Assembly: GCA_002687185.1 (NCBI GenBank)
Contig: NYZO01000082.1
Coordinates: forward strand, 1-36,750
DNA length: 36,750 bases
Source of the DNA: an archaeon
GTDB lineage: Archaea; Nanobdellota; Nanobdellia; SCGC-AAA011-G17; GW2011-AR20
Reading direction: 5' to 3'
This document shows, in pieces, positions 15,723 to 24,089 of this stretch (its first letter is position 1; every line of letters begins with the position of its first letter). A program made the translations under genes and the position numbers. The notes beneath the pieces were generated by a model. It ran no database searches, had not been told where the DNA came from, and saw only the letters and a list, made by a program, of their open reading frames with translations.

Positions 15723-16769
15723 TTACTTCCCTACCTTCCCCTCGTCTGTACCTATTTCTTTTTTTAAAGAATCGTAATCTGCCTTGACCATCATCTCGAT
15801 CAACTGATCAAAACTAACTTCAGGTTTCCAGCCCAAAGCTTTTTGAGCTTTACTACTGTCCCCCCTTAAATCGTCAACTTCAACTGGGCGATAAAACTTT
15901 TTATCTACTTTTACACGGACAACGCCAGAAGAATCTTTGGCTACTTCGTCTAACCCGCTGCCTTCCCAATGCAAATCTAAATTGAGTGCTTTTGCCCCAA
16001 CTTCAATCAATTGTCTAACCGAATGACTTTTGCCAGTCGCGATCACAAAGTCTTCTGGTTTATCCTGCTGGAGCATACTATGCATGGCCTTAACGTAATC
16101 ACCGGCAAAGCCCCAGTCTCTGGTGGCTTCAAGATTTCCCACCGCAAAATTTTCCTGCAACCCAAGAGCGATCTTGGCCAAAGAATTGGTCACTTTACGA
16201 GTTACAAACTGTTTTCCACGCCGTGGTGATTCATGATTAAACAATATTCCGGCACATACAAAAACATTATGCTTTTCTCGATATTGTTTAACGAAATCAT
16301 TATGAGCCTTAAGTTTTGACTCACCGTAAGGACTAACCGGTGCAAAATTAGATTGCTCATTTTGCGGCGGCGGAGTCGAACCAAACATCTCGCTAGTAGA
16401 CGCTTGGTAAATACTAACTTTTGGATTAACTCGCAGGGCTTCGTTAATTACACGGCCTACCCCGTAGTAATTCACTTCCCAAGTTTCGTCGGGGCAATCA
16501 AAAGACACACCCACGTGCGACATGGCGGCCAAATTGTATACTTCATCCGGCTTGGCTTTTTCCATAGCTAAACGGATGGTAGACAAATCTCGTAAATTAC
16601 CGGACAACAAAGTTATGGAACCCTCTTTGACTATATCGTTAATGCGTTCTAGTGGATCGGCGCTGGTGCGGCGAACCAAACCAAAAACTTCGTAACCTTT
16701 GGAAACTAAAAATTCAGACAGATATGAACCGTCTTGCCCAGTTATGCCTGTAATTAATGCTCGCGGCAT
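15723..16769 (-). CDS. gmd: GDP-mannose 4,6-dehydratase
   Basis: A 348-residue extended SDR with GMD hallmarks: the cofactor loop GITGQDGSYL at the N-terminus, STSEMFGS with the catalytic Thr/Ser, YGESK with the Tyr-Lys pair, and LFNHESPRRGKQFVTRK, a nearly diagnostic GMD stretch. It converts GDP-mannose to GDP-4-keto-6-deoxymannose in the cytoplasm, the first step to GDP-fucose, GDP-rhamnose, colitose and perosamine. No GDP-fucose synthase gene is visible here. The ColD-like 3-dehydratase at 12143-13360 is the likely next user. It lies within one transcript, 9 bases after a methyltransferase gene. Confidence 0.93.
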   Translation of the reverse strand: MPRALITGITGQDGSYLSEFLVSKGYEVFGLVRRTSADPLERINDIVKEGSITLLSGNLRDLSTIRLAMEKAKPDEVYNLAAMSHVGVSFDCPDETWEVNYYGVGRVINEALRVNPKVSIYQASTSEMFGSTPPPQNEQSNFAPVSPYGESKLKAHNDFVKQYREKHNVFVCAGILFNHESPRRGKQFVTRKVTNSLAKIALGLQENFAVGNLEATRDWGFAGDYVKAMHSMLQQDKPEDFVIATGKSHSVRQLIEVGAKALNLDLHWEGSGLDEVAKDSSGVVRVKVDKKFYRPVEVDDLRGDSSKAQKALGWKPEVSFDQLIEMMVKADYDSLKKEIGTDEGKVGK

Positions 16770-16778
16770 ATAAACAAA

Positions 16779-17363
16779 TTATTTAATTACGTAAATATTA
16801 AATCCTGAAGTCTGATTACCAGACTGTTGAATAAAACGATCCAAGACTCGTCCGACCGGTGATAAGACTTTTTTAATTCGGCCAGGTAAAAAATAAAACC
16901 AGGTTTCAAAAAACCCTCGGACCTTAACGTATTCTAAATTTGAAAAATTACCGAACAAGTATTCGACAGCGTCTTTTGAAAATCGATAAAAATCTTTATA
17001 AGTACCTCGTTCGGCATGATAAGGATACAAAAAAGGCACATAAAATAATGCCTTACCGCCTGGTTTAAGTACCCGGTGAATTTCTTTGACCGCTAACCAA
17101 GGTTGTTCGACGTGCTCTAAAACAGCCTTGCACACAACTGCATCAACGCTATTTGTTTCCAAGGGTAAATCGTGAATGTCGCCGATTATATCGGGATTGT
17201 ACGAAGGCTCTTTGTCTAGCACAACGTATTTTTTTGATTCAAAAAGTTTTTCGTACTGCGATAAACCCTTTCCAAACTTTAGTCCCCCGCCAATATCCAC
17301 AATATAATCTTCTTTGGCGATCTCGCCTATTTTCTCTTCAAAAAAAATTTCCCAGTCACTCAT
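16779..17363 (-). CDS. Class I SAM-dependent methyltransferase
   Basis: A 194-residue methyltransferase of the Methyltransf_11 type. Motif I is YIVDIGGGLKFGKG (residues 20-33), and the post-motif region AVVCKAVLEHV is followed by RVLKPGGKALFYVPF. It is short, with the C-terminus ending shortly after a basic helix. It is the first gene of the large minus-strand operon, 25 bases downstream of a good promoter (17388-17416). There is no clear Shine-Dalgarno site. The substrate is presumably a sugar or lipid-linked glycan. Confidence 0.85.
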   Translation of the reverse strand: MSDWEIFFEEKIGEIAKEDYIVDIGGGLKFGKGLSQYEKLFESKKYVVLDKEPSYNPDIIGDIHDLPLETNSVDAVVCKAVLEHVEQPWLAVKEIHRVLKPGGKALFYVPFLYPYHAERGTYKDFYRFSKDAVEYLFGNFSNLEYVKVRGFFETWFYFLPGRIKKVLSPVGRVLDRFIQQSGNQTSGFNIYVIK

Positions 17364-17387
17364 AATTTATAAATTAATTAATGCCGA

Positions 17388-17416
17388 ATTCTACCACGAA
17401 TTATACGAAATGTAAA
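17388..17416 (-). promoter_or_regulatory. Sigma70-type promoter of the large glycan operon
   Basis: On the minus strand there is TTTACA (17411-17416), a 17-base spacer and TAGAAT (17388-17393), each one base from consensus. The -10 is 25 bases from the start codon at 17363, giving a leader of about 18 bases. This probably drives the minus-strand genes from 17363 to at least 13521. Confidence 0.65.
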
Positions 17417-17427
17417 CTATGATTTTC

Positions 17428-18066
17428 TTACTTTTTTACCCTCACTTCTACCATATGGGTCACTCTTTTCCCCAAACGCTGGCTGTCATGTATATCAAAA
17501 ATTGGTAAAATATCTACCTCATAAATAACTCTATCAATAGAATCGATTAATGGCTTACAGCCTGCAGAAGTCTGATTGACCCAGTAATCATCAAAAATCA
17601 CGGCCGTTTGGCTACTTATTATATTTTTAATATTTTTCCAATCCGAAGCAACGGTTTTCAAGCTATGCCCTCCATCAATAAAAACTAAATCCGGTACAGG
17701 TAAATTTTTTAAAGCTTCAGGTAGGGTTAAAATAGTATCTCCTTGAAAAAGTTGTACGTTAACCCCTGTTTTACCTAGCTTTTCGTAAAATTCTTTTTTA
17801 TGGAGTGGTCGTAAACTCATTTCGTCCTTTAACTTTTTCTGGCTTAAGTTCTCAAATAAATCAAAACCAAAATAATTAATAGATTTTTTTGGATGATACT
17901 TTTTAGCAATTTTAATCATGCGTATAGCGTTATCACCATTCCAGGTACCAATCTCAATAATATTTATTGGCATGACACGATTCACTATTTTATATAGTTG
18001 AGAATATCTTTTTGGGAGATAGCCATAAGGCTGAAATCGCTTGATAACTCTTTGAATAATTTTCAT
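17428..18066 (-). CDS. Class I SAM-dependent methyltransferase (Methyltransf_24-like)
   Basis: A 212-residue protein with a SAM-binding core: motif I IIEIGTWNGDNAIRM near residue 36, FGFDLFEN after it, and DLVFIDGGHSLKTVASDW with an aspartate-rich turn typical of Methyltransf_24 and cephalosporin hydroxylase-like enzymes. Sugar-modifying members of this group are frequent in polysaccharide clusters. It is separated by 64 bases from the operon downstream, which has its own promoter (17388-17416). It diverges from the GT39-type gene at 18178. Confidence 0.8.
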   Translation of the reverse strand: MKIIQRVIKRFQPYGYLPKRYSQLYKIVNRVMPINIIEIGTWNGDNAIRMIKIAKKYHPKKSINYFGFDLFENLSQKKLKDEMSLRPLHKKEFYEKLGKTGVNVQLFQGDTILTLPEALKNLPVPDLVFIDGGHSLKTVASDWKNIKNIISSQTAVIFDDYWVNQTSAGCKPLIDSIDRVIYEVDILPIFDIHDSQRLGKRVTHMVEVRVKK

Positions 18067-18092
18067 ATATCGTTAGTCCATCTAAACCATAC

Positions 18093-18121
18093 TTGAAAAT
18101 AAGACTTATTTTGTTTAATAT
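18093..18121 (+). promoter_or_regulatory. Sigma70-type promoter for the 18178 gene
   Basis: TTGAAA (18093-18098), a 17-base spacer and TAATAT (18116-18121) lie in the divergent intergenic region. The predicted leader is about 50 bases. Confidence 0.5.
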
Positions 18122-18177
18122 TAAGCTATTTAACGTCTCCTACTCTTCCACGGATAGAATACATAGTAAAAAAATTG

Positions 18178-19410
18178 ATGAATATTATTTCTGAAACAAA
18201 TAAATCAAATTATATCATAAAATTAACCCCGCTCATTTTAGTCTACATTCTAATTCTTCTTATATTTGGATCTGAACCAGTGGGTGATGAAACCAGGTAT
18301 ATATTTCATGCCCAGAACCTATGGCAAGGTTTTGTAAATCCAGAAAAATTATTACTTGCCAATGGCCCGGGATATCCATTTATTATTTGGCCATTAGTAT
18401 CTGCTGGGGCTTCCCTCTTTTGGATACGCTTTTTAAATTTAATTTTTATCTTTTTGGCCACAATCTTTTTCTATAAGACTCTCAAGCATTACACCTCAAA
18501 AAAATCTGCGATAATCTTTTCTTATATATTTGGTCTATACCCAACCTTCTTCCCCGAAGCGGTTAAAGTACTTACAGAACCGGCTACAATTTTTTTGGTT
18601 AGCACTCTAATGTATCAGATTGTTAGGCCTTCGGAAAATATAAAAAGAAAACAAATAATCACCGCTTCAATTATCCTAGCTTTTTTAATATTAACAAAAG
18701 TAATTTTTGCTTACATCATAATAATCGCCATAATCATGACTCTATTATTTTCATATAGATGGAGGGGATGGAAAAAATTTATGATTATCCTGGGACTCAG
18801 TTTACTTTTATGCACCCCATACTTAATAAAAACTTATCAGGCTACTGGAAAAATATTTTATTGGTCCTACGTGGGTGGTTCATCGTTATACTGGGCAAGT
18901 AACCCCTATCCAGAACAATATGGCGATTGGAAAAACAATAATAGAGTGTTCCAGGAGGAAATATACGCTCCTCACAAAGAATTTTTCTTAACCCTTCCGC
19001 AAGATGACCATGTTAAACAGGCTGAATTATTTACCCAAAAAGCTATAGAAAATATTAAACTGTATCCGCAAAAATATTTTTATAATTGGCTTACTAATTT
19101 TGGACGACTTTGGTTTGCGTATCCTCACACTAATACTCTACAAAGACCGGCTACTCTGGGTTATATGTTCGTCAATGGTGTTTTATTTACATTTCTTATC
19201 GTAACAAGCTACTCATTATGGAAACAAAGACGTAAAGTAGCACCCGAAATTTGGCCAATTATTGGATTTACTATAATTACCTTGGCAGCCACTTCTTTAA
19301 TTCATGCTCTACCGAGATATTTAAATACATTAATCCCAATACTTTTATTCTTAATTTTCTATACTTTTTCACAAATAATAAGCGTTTCTTGGCACAAGAG
19401 GGACAACTGA
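18178..19410 (+). CDS. GT39/ArnT-like membrane glycosyltransferase
   Basis: A 410-residue polytopic membrane protein with around ten hydrophobic segments. The first extracellular loop carries the Asp-Glu pair in EPVGDETRY, the catalytic position of GT39/PMT and ArnT-type enzymes that use polyprenyl-phosphate sugars. It would glycosylate a lipid or protein outside the membrane. The frame also allows TTG at 18175; ATG at 18178 is preferred. The gene is a lone plus-strand unit with its own promoter (18093-18121) and a terminator right after it (19428-19464). Confidence 0.8.
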   Translation: MNIISETNKSNYIIKLTPLILVYILILLIFGSEPVGDETRYIFHAQNLWQGFVNPEKLLLANGPGYPFIIWPLVSAGASLFWIRFLNLIFIFLATIFFYKTLKHYTSKKSAIIFSYIFGLYPTFFPEAVKVLTEPATIFLVSTLMYQIVRPSENIKRKQIITASIILAFLILTKVIFAYIIIIAIIMTLLFSYRWRGWKKFMIILGLSLLLCTPYLIKTYQATGKIFYWSYVGGSSLYWASNPYPEQYGDWKNNNRVFQEEIYAPHKEFFLTLPQDDHVKQAELFTQKAIENIKLYPQKYFYNWLTNFGRLWFAYPHTNTLQRPATLGYMFVNGVLFTFLIVTSYSLWKQRRKVAPEIWPIIGFTIITLAATSLIHALPRYLNTLIPILLFLIFYTFSQIISVSWHKRDN

Positions 19411-19427
19411 TAATTTTAAATTAATGT

Positions 19428-19464
19428 AAAATAAAACCCCGCCAAACGCGGAGTTTTATTTTTT
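19428..19464. terminator. Bidirectional Rho-independent terminator
   Basis: CCGC (19439-19442) pairs with GCGG (19448-19451) around a 5-base loop. The stem extends through AAAATAAAA/TTTTATTTT flanks with one mismatch. T runs appear on both strands, so it can end the plus-strand gene at 19410 and the minus-strand histone gene ending at 19483. Confidence 0.85.
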
Positions 19465-19482
19465 CACGATCGTAAAATCAAA

Positions 19483-19659
19483 TTAAACGTCTTGAGGCTT
19501 TACGGTTGCACGCTTGTTCTTTTGGCAACGTCCACAAGCTTCATTTAACATAGCTACAACCTTATCGTTGATTGCACCTAAAGCGTCGGCTGAGGTAGCA
19601 CATCCTTGTGACTTGATGTGAGCCTTGACTTTTGAGCTGACAATTAGCATATCTGCCAT
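19483..19659 (-). CDS. Bacterial histone-fold protein
   Basis: A 58-residue protein that resembles a single histone fold. It begins MADMLIVSSKVKAHIKSQG and ends RATVKPQDV, the typical last-helix ending of archaeal histones and of short bacterial histone-like (DUF1931-type) proteins. The predicted order is short helix, long central helix (about 23-48), short helix. Such proteins dimerise and bind or bend DNA. A 64-residue reading from TTG at 19677 is less likely: the Shine-Dalgarno AAGGGGGTGA (19664-19673) is inside it and lies 4 bases before the ATG at 19659. Three cysteines (20, 42, 45), two as CGRC, are unusual and might bind metal or form disulfides. Confidence 0.75.
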   Translation of the reverse strand: MADMLIVSSKVKAHIKSQGCATSADALGAINDKVVAMLNEACGRCQKNKRATVKPQDV

Positions 19660-19663
19660 AGTC

Positions 19664-19673
19664 TCACCCCCTT
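19664..19673 (-). promoter_or_regulatory. Strong Shine-Dalgarno site fixing the histone start
   Basis: AAGGGGGTGA on the minus strand matches seven of eight bases of GGAGGTGA and ends 4 bases before the ATG at 19659. It is the clearest ribosome binding site in the window and implies high expression. Confidence 0.8.
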
Positions 19674-19826
19674 TCAAATAATTATTATTAACTTAAATTA
19701 GCGATATTTTCCAAAGGATCTCGGTAGTGGTAATATAACCGAACTATACACAGGTACCACCTTATCAATGTATAGCCTACATTCTAGCATTAGGCTAATA
19801 ACCAAGCAAACGATCTGACAAACATT

Positions 19827-20756
19827 ATGGATATTTCATTTGTTATACCGGTCTTCAATGAAGAAGGTAATGTCACCCAACTTCATACAGAAATAATCAA
19901 CACTGTAACTCCACTCAGTAAATCTTATGAGATAATTTTTGTCAATGACGGTTCTACTGACAATACTTTATCCGCTCTTCAAAAACTTCGACCAATTAAA
20001 ATCATTAACTTTCGAAAAAACTTTCAACAGACGGCTGCCTTAGACGCGGGGCTTAGAATCGCCCAAGGTAATATTGTGATTACCATGGATGGAGACTTAC
20101 AAAATAATCCTTCCGACATACCTGCTATGCTTAACAAAATTGAAGAAGGATTCGATGTAGTCACGGGTTGGAGATGGCAACGAAATGATCCAGTTAGTAA
20201 AAAAATTATTTCAAGAGTTGCTAACTTCCTAAGACACTTCCTAATTGACGACCATATTCACGATTCCGGTTGTGGCTTTAAAGCAATTCGTAAAGAGTGC
20301 TTAGCCAACCTAGACCTTTACGGAGAAATGCATCGTTTTATTCCCGGATTACTTCTTTGGCAGGGGTTTAAAATTACAGAAATAAAAATTGACCACCGAC
20401 CACGTACCAACGGAGTTACCAAGTACACAGCCTCGCGAATTCTAAAAGGTTTTCTAGATATGGGTTCGGTCTGGTTTTGGCGAAAATTTTCAACTAGACC
20501 ACTTCATATATTTGGCTCGCTTGGACTAACTATTGGCACGGCCGGCTCAGGGCTTTTACTCTTCTTATTATTTATACAAATATTTAATATTAATTGGCCT
20601 CATACTAGCACTTGGCCAATGGTCGGATTTTTTATGGTCTTTACCGGTATCCAACTTATTGTGTCCGGCTTACTTGCCGACGTAGCCTTAAAAAACTACT
20701 ACCGAGCAAACAAATCAAAACCTTACAGTATAAAAAATATTATCAATAACGAATAA
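19827..20756 (+). CDS. GT2 polyprenyl-phosphate glycosyltransferase, GtrB/DPM1-like
   Basis: A 309-residue family 2 glycosyltransferase with VNDGSTDN and metal-binding MDGDLQNNP in the N-terminal GT-A domain. HRFIPGLLLWQGF comes mid-protein and two hydrophobic segments are at the C-terminus (residues about 230-290). It would load a sugar onto undecaprenyl phosphate. It is the first gene of the plus-strand assembly operon, followed after one base by a GT4. It is a distant relative of the GT2 at 7999-8955, with the same domain order. Upstream (19660-19826) I see a TAGCCT/AGGCTA repeat but no strong promoter. Confidence 0.9.
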   Translation: MDISFVIPVFNEEGNVTQLHTEIINTVTPLSKSYEIIFVNDGSTDNTLSALQKLRPIKIINFRKNFQQTAALDAGLRIAQGNIVITMDGDLQNNPSDIPAMLNKIEEGFDVVTGWRWQRNDPVSKKIISRVANFLRHFLIDDHIHDSGCGFKAIRKECLANLDLYGEMHRFIPGLLLWQGFKITEIKIDHRPRTNGVTKYTASRILKGFLDMGSVWFWRKFSTRPLHIFGSLGLTIGTAGSGLLLFLLFIQIFNINWPHTSTWPMVGFFMVFTGIQLIVSGLLADVALKNYYRANKSKPYSIKNIINNE

Positions 20757-20757
20757 G

Positions 20758-21903
20758 ATGTTAAGGGTGTTAATTCTTAGCTATGAATATCCTCCTTTGG
20801 GAGGAGGTTCGGCTAACGCAATTTTCCATCTTATTCGAGAACTTTCAACTGAACCAAACTTATCTATCGACCTGATCACATCTTCTCCAAATAAAAAAAA
20901 TTCTCTGACTAAACTTTATCAGAACATTAACGTATATAAATTAAATGTCGGAAAGCAAGGTAATCTACACCATCAAAGTCGAACGAACATTTTTTTGTAT
21001 ACCATAAAAGCGTATTTACTTGCTAAAAAACTTTGTCGGCAAAAAAAATATGATGTAGTTGACGGATGGTTTAGCGTGCCGGGCGGTTTTATTGCTTGGT
21101 TACTAAAAAAGCCCTACATCGTTTCATTGCGCGGGAGCGACGTTCCCGGATTTGATCCCAGATTTGCGTGGCTCGATAAATTTGTTTTAAGAAGGTTAAG
21201 TAAAAAAATTTGGAAGCAATCCAAGATTGTAATTGGAAACTCAAAAGCTTTGATTGAATTAGCTAAAAAAACTCTACCAAATCATAACTACCAGATAATC
21301 CCGAATGGAGTTGATTTAAATATGTATCATCCCACCCAAAAAAATCAAAATGAAAAATTTGTAGTCCTGTCGACATCCAGATTAGTTGAAAGAAAAGGTT
21401 TACAATATTTAATTGAAGGCTTCGGTATATTTTCAAAAAAAAATTCTAAGGCCAAGCTTATCTTGGTTGGTGAAGGACCACTTTATAAAAAACTAAAATT
21501 GCAAGTTGATACTCTAAAAATATCAGACAAAGTAGAATTTACTGGCTTAATTGCTACAGACCAAATGGATAAATACTACCAGCAAGCCAATGTATTTGTT
21601 TTACCCTCTCTTAATGAAGGTATGAGTAATTGTGTACTGGAAGCAATGGCCTGTGGACTACCAATTATTACTACAAATATTGGGGGTACTCACGAGTTGG
21701 TTGATGAAACTAACGGGATTATAATACCTACAAAAAATGCACTAGCCATCGCAAGAGTACTTGGCGAGTTAAATTTAGATAAACAATTAAGCCAAAATAT
21801 GGCTCAAACTAGCAGGGCTAAGGCAGGAAAAATGGGTTGGTCAAAAATGGCCCAGTCATTCATTGGCCTATACAAAGAAGCTAAAGAATTAACTAATGCC
21901 TGA
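20758..21903 (+). CDS. GT4-family glycosyltransferase
   Basis: A 381-residue GT-B enzyme. The N-terminus reads LILSYEYPPLGGGSANAI with the glycine-rich loop. The donor domain has STSRLVERKGLQYLIEGF and the EX7E pair in PSLNEGMSNCVLEAMACGLPII. All hallmarks of a retaining GT4 such as WcaL or PimB-like enzymes are present, so it should be active. It adds a sugar to a lipid-linked acceptor in the cytoplasm. The sulfotransferase start overlaps its end by 8 bases. Confidence 0.93.
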   Translation: MLRVLILSYEYPPLGGGSANAIFHLIRELSTEPNLSIDLITSSPNKKNSLTKLYQNINVYKLNVGKQGNLHHQSRTNIFLYTIKAYLLAKKLCRQKKYDVVDGWFSVPGGFIAWLLKKPYIVSLRGSDVPGFDPRFAWLDKFVLRRLSKKIWKQSKIVIGNSKALIELAKKTLPNHNYQIIPNGVDLNMYHPTQKNQNEKFVVLSTSRLVERKGLQYLIEGFGIFSKKNSKAKLILVGEGPLYKKLKLQVDTLKISDKVEFTGLIATDQMDKYYQQANVFVLPSLNEGMSNCVLEAMACGLPIITTNIGGTHELVDETNGIIIPTKNALAIARVLGELNLDKQLSQNMAQTSRAKAGKMGWSKMAQSFIGLYKEAKELTNA

Positions 21904-22795
21904 AAAAATTAAAATAATCTACATCGCCGGCACTTCACGAAGCGGCTCTACCTTACTAGATATGATTCTAGGAAGTGCCCCCGAAGCCTTTAGCTTAGGT
22001 GAAGTGTCTAGCTATGCTAACTATCGAGCTAAACAAGGCGCAAAAATAAAAAAACCTAACTACCATTGTACCTGTGGTAAATTTCTTGACGAGTGTATTT
22101 TTTGGAAAAATGTTAATGAGCGCGTAGCCTTTAATTATGACGAATCGAATTCTGCTCATAATAATTTTAGTTTGTTAAAATTTATTCTAACCCCCAAGCA
22201 ATCTAAAATAAAAAATAGATCGTATGACGATTATGAATTATACTCAGCGGCAATCGCATCAGCTAAAGAAAGTAATAGCAAGGTCGAATACCTAGTTGAT
22301 TCATCTAAATCCCCTATTCGTCTCCGGAATATTTTGAATAACACGCGCTTAGAAATTTTTCCAATCTTTCTTGTCAGAGATGGGCGAGGGGTAATTAATT
22401 CTTTATGCAGATCAAGTAACAAAAAGTGGTCTTTAAAAAATAATAATTTTGGCCGAGCTTTGCTTTTATGGGTATTTACAAATTTAAGTATTTCGAGACT
22501 TTTAAAAAATAACCCCCACAGGATTCACATCAGTTATGAAAAATTTTGCCGAGACCCAAAACCATTCTTGAATAAAATAAAAAGCCTAACCAATATTAAT
22601 CTCAACCTAGACAATCCATTGCAAACTATCAATACAACATTTCGTCACAATCTAGATGGAAATGTAATTAAACTAAACCCACCAACCGAGATAACCAAAG
22701 ACGAAAAATGGAAACACGAGCTTCCCTGGGCAAAAAGATTACTTGCCACCACTATTATGTACCCCTTCCACAAAAAATGGGTCTATCTTAAATAA
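21896..22795 (+). CDS. PAPS-dependent sulfotransferase
   Basis: A 299-residue sulfotransferase. The phosphosulfate-binding loop AGTSRSGSTLL is at residues 11-21, and the 3'-phosphate site is FLVRDGRGVINSL. The family transfers sulfate from PAPS to a sugar hydroxyl or other acceptor in the cytoplasm. Its place between a GT4 and a flippase suggests sulfation of the lipid-linked glycan before export. No PAPS synthesis genes (CysN, CysC) are in the window. A C(x)C(x)C region (HCTCGKFLDEC) is present near residue 58. Confidence 0.85.
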   Translation: MPEKIKIIYIAGTSRSGSTLLDMILGSAPEAFSLGEVSSYANYRAKQGAKIKKPNYHCTCGKFLDECIFWKNVNERVAFNYDESNSAHNNFSLLKFILTPKQSKIKNRSYDDYELYSAAIASAKESNSKVEYLVDSSKSPIRLRNILNNTRLEIFPIFLVRDGRGVINSLCRSSNKKWSLKNNNFGRALLLWVFTNLSISRLLKNNPHRIHISYEKFCRDPKPFLNKIKSLTNINLNLDNPLQTINTTFRHNLDGNVIKLNPPTEITKDEKWKHELPWAKRLLATTIMYPFHKKWVYLK

Positions 22796-22799
22796 ACTT

Positions 22800-24089
22800 G
22801 TGACAAACTTAACTAAAAATTTAATATTTAAAATTTTCGGAATTGAGATTTCTAATAATACTCAGTTAATAAAAAATTTAAATTACTCCTTAATTGCCCC
22901 CATGATTGGCGGGGTAATCGCTTTTCCAGTAATGATTGCGGCGGGCAGAATTATCGGCCCTGAAGAATTTGGACGCTATCTTTTAATTATAAATGCTGCC
23001 GCAATATTTTCTGTCCTATTCAATTACGGATTGGATATCTCCATGCAGCGCCAGTTACCGAAACACCCTGATAAAAAATACGAGATAGTTAAAACCCTAA
23101 GCCTAATATTACTTGTGACCACCCTGACCGCTTCAGTTAGCCTAATTGTTACCAAATCAATCTGGATAAAATGGTTGGGACTGTCTAATGAACTTTTTTG
23201 GTGGGCTCTAGTAATGGGAATATTCTCCACTCTGATGGTTATTTACGAAGCCTGCCATAGAGGCCTAAATAATTTTAAAATACTAGTTAAGTCAAACATT
23301 TTTCAGTCAATTATACTTTTAATAACTTTTTCAATCTTAATTTTTAGTGCTCAGTATACTCACGTCGCTATTACGTTATCGACACTACTTGGTATATTTG
23401 GGGCTGCTATGGTCTACATTTTAGGACCGAAAAAAAGATTCAAAATAAAAATCGACCTTACTATGGCTAAACAGATGCTAAAATATACGACACTTATTTT
23501 CTTTGCTGCTATAACTGGGGTAATTGCCTCGAAAGCCTACGTTTTTTTTCTAAATCAAATGACTTCTTTATATTGGGTTGGAATTTATGGGGCATATTTA
23601 ACAGGATCTAATCTTTTTATGAATAGAATTTTTACACCTTTTTATAAAGTATACTTTCCGGCTATTTCTGGAACTAAAGATAAAAGACTAATATTCAAAT
23701 TGCTTCGCCGTGGCTTGATTCGTTCTTTTCCAATAATTTTTATTGCATCAGTCATTTTGATCTACGCTACCGTACGGTTATTCGGTCAAGAATATGTTTT
23801 ACTTCCAAGTTTAATAATTCTATTTGCCTTAAGTAATGCGCTGTCAGTAATTTATTTAATCTACCAAGCACTGCTCCATTCGCAAGGAGTCCGTGGCGCA
23901 AAAACAGTCACAATTGCCTTAACCATAAAGGCTTTTATAAGTTTAAGCTTACTATATATTTTAATACCTATCTGGGGAATTTACGGTGCTATTACTACAA
24001 CTATTATTGCCAACACAATTTTTGCTTTAATTTATATTTATAAGGCCAAAGTATTTTTAAAGAATGACTACTTTAATGAAGCATTTTAA
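22800..24089 (+). CDS. Wzx-like polysaccharide flippase (MOP superfamily)
   Basis: A 429-residue polytopic protein with about twelve hydrophobic segments, starting MTNLTKNLIFKIFG and showing IAAGRIIGPEEFGRYLLI, the signature of the polysaccharide biosynthesis (oligosaccharide flippase) family. It would move the lipid-linked repeat across the membrane. The frame extends upstream to TTG at 22743, but that would overlap the sulfotransferase by 53 bases; GTG at 22800, 5 bases after its stop, is preferred. No Wzy polymerase gene is recognised with confidence in the window. Confidence 0.88.
   Translation: MTNLTKNLIFKIFGIEISNNTQLIKNLNYSLIAPMIGGVIAFPVMIAAGRIIGPEEFGRYLLIINAAAIFSVLFNYGLDISMQRQLPKHPDKKYEIVKTLSLILLVTTLTASVSLIVTKSIWIKWLGLSNELFWWALVMGIFSTLMVIYEACHRGLNNFKILVKSNIFQSIILLITFSILIFSAQYTHVAITLSTLLGIFGAAMVYILGPKKRFKIKIDLTMAKQMLKYTTLIFFAAITGVIASKAYVFFLNQMTSLYWVGIYGAYLTGSNLFMNRIFTPFYKVYFPAISGTKDKRLIFKLLRRGLIRSFPIIFIASVILIYATVRLFGQEYVLLPSLIILFALSNALSVIYLIYQALLHSQGVRGAKTVTIALTIKAFISLSLLYILIPIWGIYGAITTTIIANTIFALIYIYKAKVFLKNDYFNEAF

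Noticed and set aside
19740-19826. Possible promoter for the 19827 operon: TTATCA, 17 bases, TAGCAT.
   Set aside because: Each box matches only four of six consensus bases and overlaps the TAGCCT/AGGCTA repeat; too weak to annotate.
22743-22799. Upstream extension of the flippase from TTG at 22743.
   Set aside because: It would overlap the sulfotransferase by 53 bases, and the added residues (MPPLLCTPSTKNGS) do not look like a flippase N-terminus; GTG at 22800 fits better.
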